From the NCBI RefSeq assembly GCF_021271205.1, contig NZ_JAIWKS010000007.1, forward strand, positions 62,001 to 126,000: a DNA stretch of 64,000 bases, read 5' to 3'. This stretch comes from Pseudomonas uvaldensis (lineage in GTDB: Bacteria; Pseudomonadota; Gammaproteobacteria; Pseudomonadales; Pseudomonadaceae). The notes beneath the pieces are model-generated. The model was not told the DNA's origin. It was given only the letters and a program-made list of their open reading frames with translations, and made no database searches. Shown piece by piece: positions 61,127 through 64,000 of this stretch (positions are counted from its first letter, which is position 1; every line of letters begins with the position of its first letter). A program made the position numbers and the translations under genes.

Positions 61127-62148
61127 GGCGTCACCCTTGGCGCGGTGGCCTGCCGACCATCCGCGATGACGCAATGCCCGGGAGGATTGCCCCCCTGCAG
61201 GACCGCCATCGCGCACCGGGCAGCGATCAGATTGGTGCGATTGAGTCCCTCTACCGTGGAGGCCGCTACGTGCGGCGTCGCCACTACGTTGGGAAGCTGG
61301 ATCAATTGCTCGCTGACGGCGGCAAGCGCCGGATCCGACTCGCTTTCAAAAACATCGAGCCCCGCCCCCGCTATCAGGTCCTGTTGCAAGGCCAGCAACA
61401 AGTCCGCATCCCGCACCAACCCACCCCGTGCGGCATTGATCAGCACGGCGGAACGTTTCATCGACGCCAACGCCTGGCTGTCGATCATGCCCAGGGTCTG
61501 AGGAGTGAGCGGGGCGTGGAGCGTAATGAAATCGCTTTGCTTGAGCAGGGTCTGCAGATCGACGAAACGACAACCCTGGCCGCTGCTTTTCAGTGCCTCA
61601 TCCGGGTGAGGGGTATGGATCAGGGTCGTGACGTCGAACCCGGACAGGCGCTGCACCACCGCCCTGCCGATCCGCCCCAGTCCCACCACACCGACGGTCT
61701 TGCCGTACAGGTCGTTTCCCAAGGGAATCGTCCAGTCGCCGCCGGCCAGGCCCGCCTGACATTGCTTGAGCTTGCGACAGACGGCAAGCATCAGCCCCAG
61801 AGTGTGATCGGCCACACTGGCGTCGTTTCCGCCAGGTGCGATGGTCGCGACCTTTCCCGTGGCAATCACCGCCGCCGTATCGACACGTTCATAACCCACG
61901 CCTCGGCGAGCGATGACTCTCAGGCGTGGGAGTGAACCCAACAGACTGGCCGTGATGTTCGCATGCCCGACAATCCAGCCATCTGCCTCATTGAGCAGCG
62001 CGATCAATTGGCGTTCGCTCCAATGCCCCTCTGTTTGCCCGCGGTCAGGCTCGGCGATGACCACCTGGCAGTCGTTCGCTTGCAGGAAGGCGACGGCTTC
62101 GGGATCAAAAAAACGCTGGGTGATCACTATTCTATGGCGTGGTTTCAT
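61123..62148 (-). CDS. D-isomer-specific 2-hydroxyacid dehydrogenase
   Basis: 341 residues. NAD-binding motif VGVVGLGRIGRAV at about 152-164; catalytic arginine in NAARGGLVRDADLL, glutamate in LDVFESESDP and histidine in ATPHVAAST. An SerA/hydroxypyruvate-reductase-like fold. It interconverts a D-2-hydroxyacid and a 2-oxoacid. Context with porin, CitMHS transporter and esterases suggests a hydroxyacid catabolic role. Confidence 0.92.
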   Translation of the reverse strand: MKPRHRIVITQRFFDPEAVAFLQANDCQVVIAEPDRGQTEGHWSERQLIALLNEADGWIVGHANITASLLGSLPRLRVIARRGVGYERVDTAAVIATGKVATIAPGGNDASVADHTLGLMLAVCRKLKQCQAGLAGGDWTIPLGNDLYGKTVGVVGLGRIGRAVVQRLSGFDVTTLIHTPHPDEALKSSGQGCRFVDLQTLLKQSDFITLHAPLTPQTLGMIDSQALASMKRSAVLINAARGGLVRDADLLLALQQDLIAGAGLDVFESESDPALAAVSEQLIQLPNVVATPHVAASTVEGLNRTNLIAARCAMAVLQGGNPPGHCVIADGRQATAPRVTP

Positions 62149-62177
62149 CAGGGGGTTCTCGATCGGTCAGTCGATGG

Positions 62178-63575
62178 TCAAAATGCGTAGTCCAGATACA
62201 CGCGCGCTTCCGATCCGCTGACCACGTTATCCGGCTGGGCGGATACAAGGGCGACAAAATCCTCGTTGATCCGGTAGTCGATATAGATCACGCCCACTGA
62301 AAGTCCGGCGTATTCCTTTTCATCGAATCGGTAATAGACGCGATATTCCTTCTGCCGCTCGCGCACATCGGTGCGTTGACCGCTGAGGGGATTGCTGGCG
62401 TCGAATTCGCCTTGCTTGTAGATGGCCATGGCCTTGAAGCCGTCCAGCGAAGCGCCGAACAGCGAAAGACCGGAGAGGTCATATTCGGCACCGACCTGCC
62501 AGGTCCTTTCACCATCGTTATTGAAGTCATTGCCGGAGCGCGTCCAGGCATCCATCTTGCCGTCGACGTTGTCCGCATGATCGAAGTAGGCATACCCCAG
62601 TTGCCCGTTGCTCAACTGGGCTTTGGTTTCGGAAAAGGACACTCCCAGGCGTACCTTATCCAGCAGCAGACCCAGGTTGATGTTCAGCCAACTGGCCTCG
62701 TCATCATAGGCCGCCTGGCCTGCCGACCAGTCGCGCTCCCATATTGGCCCGGCCTTTTCGAATCGATAGTACTGAGTGTCCAGCACGACCCCGGCGCGCT
62801 TGCCAAGCGGTGCCTGCAAGGTCAGGCCATAACGGGTATTTTCATTGAAGTCCCGCGATACACCGTGATCGTAGCTCAGCTCGATGGCCTTCAAATCGTA
62901 TTTGATGCCGTAGGTGTACAGGTCCTTTATTTCCTCCCCTGTCTGACTCAGCAGGTGCTCGAATTCTTCCCGGTCCCGGGGCGAGCTCCTGTCGATGTAC
63001 GCGGCTTCGAACCCCAGCGTTCCCGGCAGTGGTCCAATCCCCATGTCGGTGAAATTCAGATGGGTACGGGCGCCCTGGTAGGAGCCTGGAACGATCCGCG
63101 TATCGAGGCTCACCAGGGTGCCGGCATCGAAACGGCCTCGCCCTATTTGTGCGTCGGCATTCCATCCGTCCCCCACATGGCGCGCCTTCAGATAACCTTG
63201 GCCGAGCTTTGCGAAGCCGCCATTGGTTCCATCGGTGTCGTCGAACAGATCCCGGCCGTTGTCTTTCGAGTCGAGCATCGCCACAGCGTAGAGAGAGGCA
63301 TCGAAGCCTACAATTCCGGCCCAATAGTTGGAGTTGTAATCAACGATTGCCCCGACCCCGGTCCCGCCCAGTTCGTTGCCATCGGGAAATCCACCGAAAC
63401 GGTCTTCGATCAAGTCGTTGGATATGCGCGTATTGATATAGACAGAACGAAGATAGGCATTCAACTTGCCTTCATGCTGAAACCGGTCCGGATAACTGAT
63501 GGCGGCTGCCTGGCAACTATCCGATATAACAACCATTGAACAAAAAGCCACAACGACGGCGTTAATCGAGTTCAT
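62178..63575 (-). CDS. OprD-family outer-membrane porin
   Basis: 465 residues from ATG at 63575 with GAGGTGG upstream. MNSINAVVVAFCSMVVISDSCQA is the signal peptide. The mature protein begins with the OprD-type segment GKLNAYLRSVYINTRIS. The body is an 18-strand barrel pattern and the C-terminus VYLDYAF ends in Phe. OprD porins admit specific small carboxylates or amino acids. It lies 94 bases downstream of a CitMHS transporter gene on the same strand and 29 bases upstream of the dehydrogenase. Confidence 0.93.
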   Translation of the reverse strand: MNSINAVVVAFCSMVVISDSCQAAAISYPDRFQHEGKLNAYLRSVYINTRISNDLIEDRFGGFPDGNELGGTGVGAIVDYNSNYWAGIVGFDASLYAVAMLDSKDNGRDLFDDTDGTNGGFAKLGQGYLKARHVGDGWNADAQIGRGRFDAGTLVSLDTRIVPGSYQGARTHLNFTDMGIGPLPGTLGFEAAYIDRSSPRDREEFEHLLSQTGEEIKDLYTYGIKYDLKAIELSYDHGVSRDFNENTRYGLTLQAPLGKRAGVVLDTQYYRFEKAGPIWERDWSAGQAAYDDEASWLNINLGLLLDKVRLGVSFSETKAQLSNGQLGYAYFDHADNVDGKMDAWTRSGNDFNNDGERTWQVGAEYDLSGLSLFGASLDGFKAMAIYKQGEFDASNPLSGQRTDVRERQKEYRVYYRFDEKEYAGLSVGVIYIDYRINEDFVALVSAQPDNVVSGSEARVYLDYAF

Positions 63576-63669
63576 CGACCACCTCATCTATTATTTCTAT
63601 TGTTGACGTGCAGGCGCGAGCAGCGCCCCTTCAACTTCGGTGCAGCGAACTGTGCAAATAGAAAGTTAT

Positions 63670-64000
63670 TTAGATGATCGCCCGCGTAATGATGGTCGTG
63701 ACTATCAATACAAGACTGCTGCCGATTGCCCAGAGCAAGCAATATCGTTGCATATCGCCCATATCACGCTTGATGATCCCGCTGATGAGATAAACCGCCG
63801 CGACCAGGGGGCTCAGGGCATGTACCGGTTGTCCCAGGACAGAGGCGCGGGCAATGTGCATCGGGTCGATCCCGTATTCGGCGCCGGCAGCCCCCAGCAC
63901 CGGCAGGATGCCAAAGAAAAACGCGTCATTGGACAGCAGGAAGTTAAGCGGCAAGGCCAAAAGCGCAGTCAGAATACTGAAGTACTGGCCGCCCCCCTCG
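63670..64000 (-). CDS. CitMHS-family carboxylate transporter, C-terminal part (runs off window)
   Basis: Reading from base 63999 gives an open frame of 109 residues, EGGQYFSILTALLALPLNFLLSNDAFFFGILPVLGAAGAEYG..., ending IITRAII. The SNDAFFFGILPV stretch and the C-terminal helix HALSPLVAAVYLISG are characteristic of citrate-Mg/H symporters (CitMHS). The 5' end lies beyond the window. It is the first visible gene of the porin-dehydrogenase-esterase-lipase run and probably imports the substrate. Confidence 0.88.
   Translation of the reverse strand, partial: EGGGQYFSILTALLALPLNFLLSNDAFFFGILPVLGAAGAEYGIDPMHIARASVLGQPVHALSPLVAAVYLISGIIKRDMGDMQRYCLLWAIGSSLVLIVTTIITRAII

Noticed and set aside
1..64000. 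CRISPR arrays, tRNA or rRNA genes, transposases, prophage genes
   Set aside because: No regularly spaced direct repeats, cloverleaf sequences, rRNA motifs or integrase/transposase products were seen.

Overview
The window is from a Pseudomonas chromosome, most likely the P. fluorescens complex. Supporting signs are high GC with Pseudomonas-style codon use, REPIN-type inverted repeats, an OprD-family porin, a DUF2790 gene, and the block dnaQ-rnhA-methyltransferase-gloB-mltD-npp operon-fabI. From memory, that block matches the P. aeruginosa PA1816-PA1806 region.

Layout. 1-4.6 kb: 5' part of a large Ig-like-repeat protein (runs off the left edge), an FMN reductase, a small hypothetical, a LysR regulator and a GNAT acetyltransferase. 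4.9-17.7 kb: the core block, ending with the peptide/nucleopeptide ABC transporter (two YejA-like binding proteins, two permeases, a fused double ATPase) and fabI. 17.8-19.3 kb: an AT-richer insertion with a colicin M-like bacteriocin gene and a four-helix membrane protein (probable immunity), followed by a 64-bp fragment of a fabI 3' end.

19.5-35.4 kb: one collinear run of twelve tightly spaced genes. The first six are an ebo/EDB-type cluster in the order D-C-A-B-E-F, with the EboD sugar-phosphate cyclase fused to a VTT/DedA-like membrane domain. The next six hold two paralogous pairs, each a secreted CXXCH protein followed by a large protein starting MS(V/I)LN-PR, plus one more secreted protein and an SMP-30-like propeller protein. 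I do not recognise this second half as a described system; it is the best candidate for something new here. A convergent cytochrome P460-like gene and an alpha/beta hydrolase follow.

37.2-43.8 kb: a YdiJ-type D-2-hydroxyglutarate dehydrogenase with a divergent LysR gene, then nspC and carboxynorspermidine dehydrogenase. 44.0-53.7 kb: an RND efflux system (adaptor + pump, divergent from outer-membrane factor + SDR), a FadL-like porin, a thioesterase and a TetR regulator. Four 24-bp GTGAC-n14-GTCAC palindromes sit in front of these four transcripts, so the TetR protein probably controls all of them and itself.

53.8-58.7 kb: a transporter, an SDR, a DUF2790 protein and an OmpR-type two-component system. 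58.8-64 kb: a probable ester/carboxylate-use operon (CitMHS transporter, OprD porin, D-2-hydroxyacid dehydrogenase, HSL esterase, secreted lipase). No rRNA, tRNA, CRISPR array or transposase was seen.
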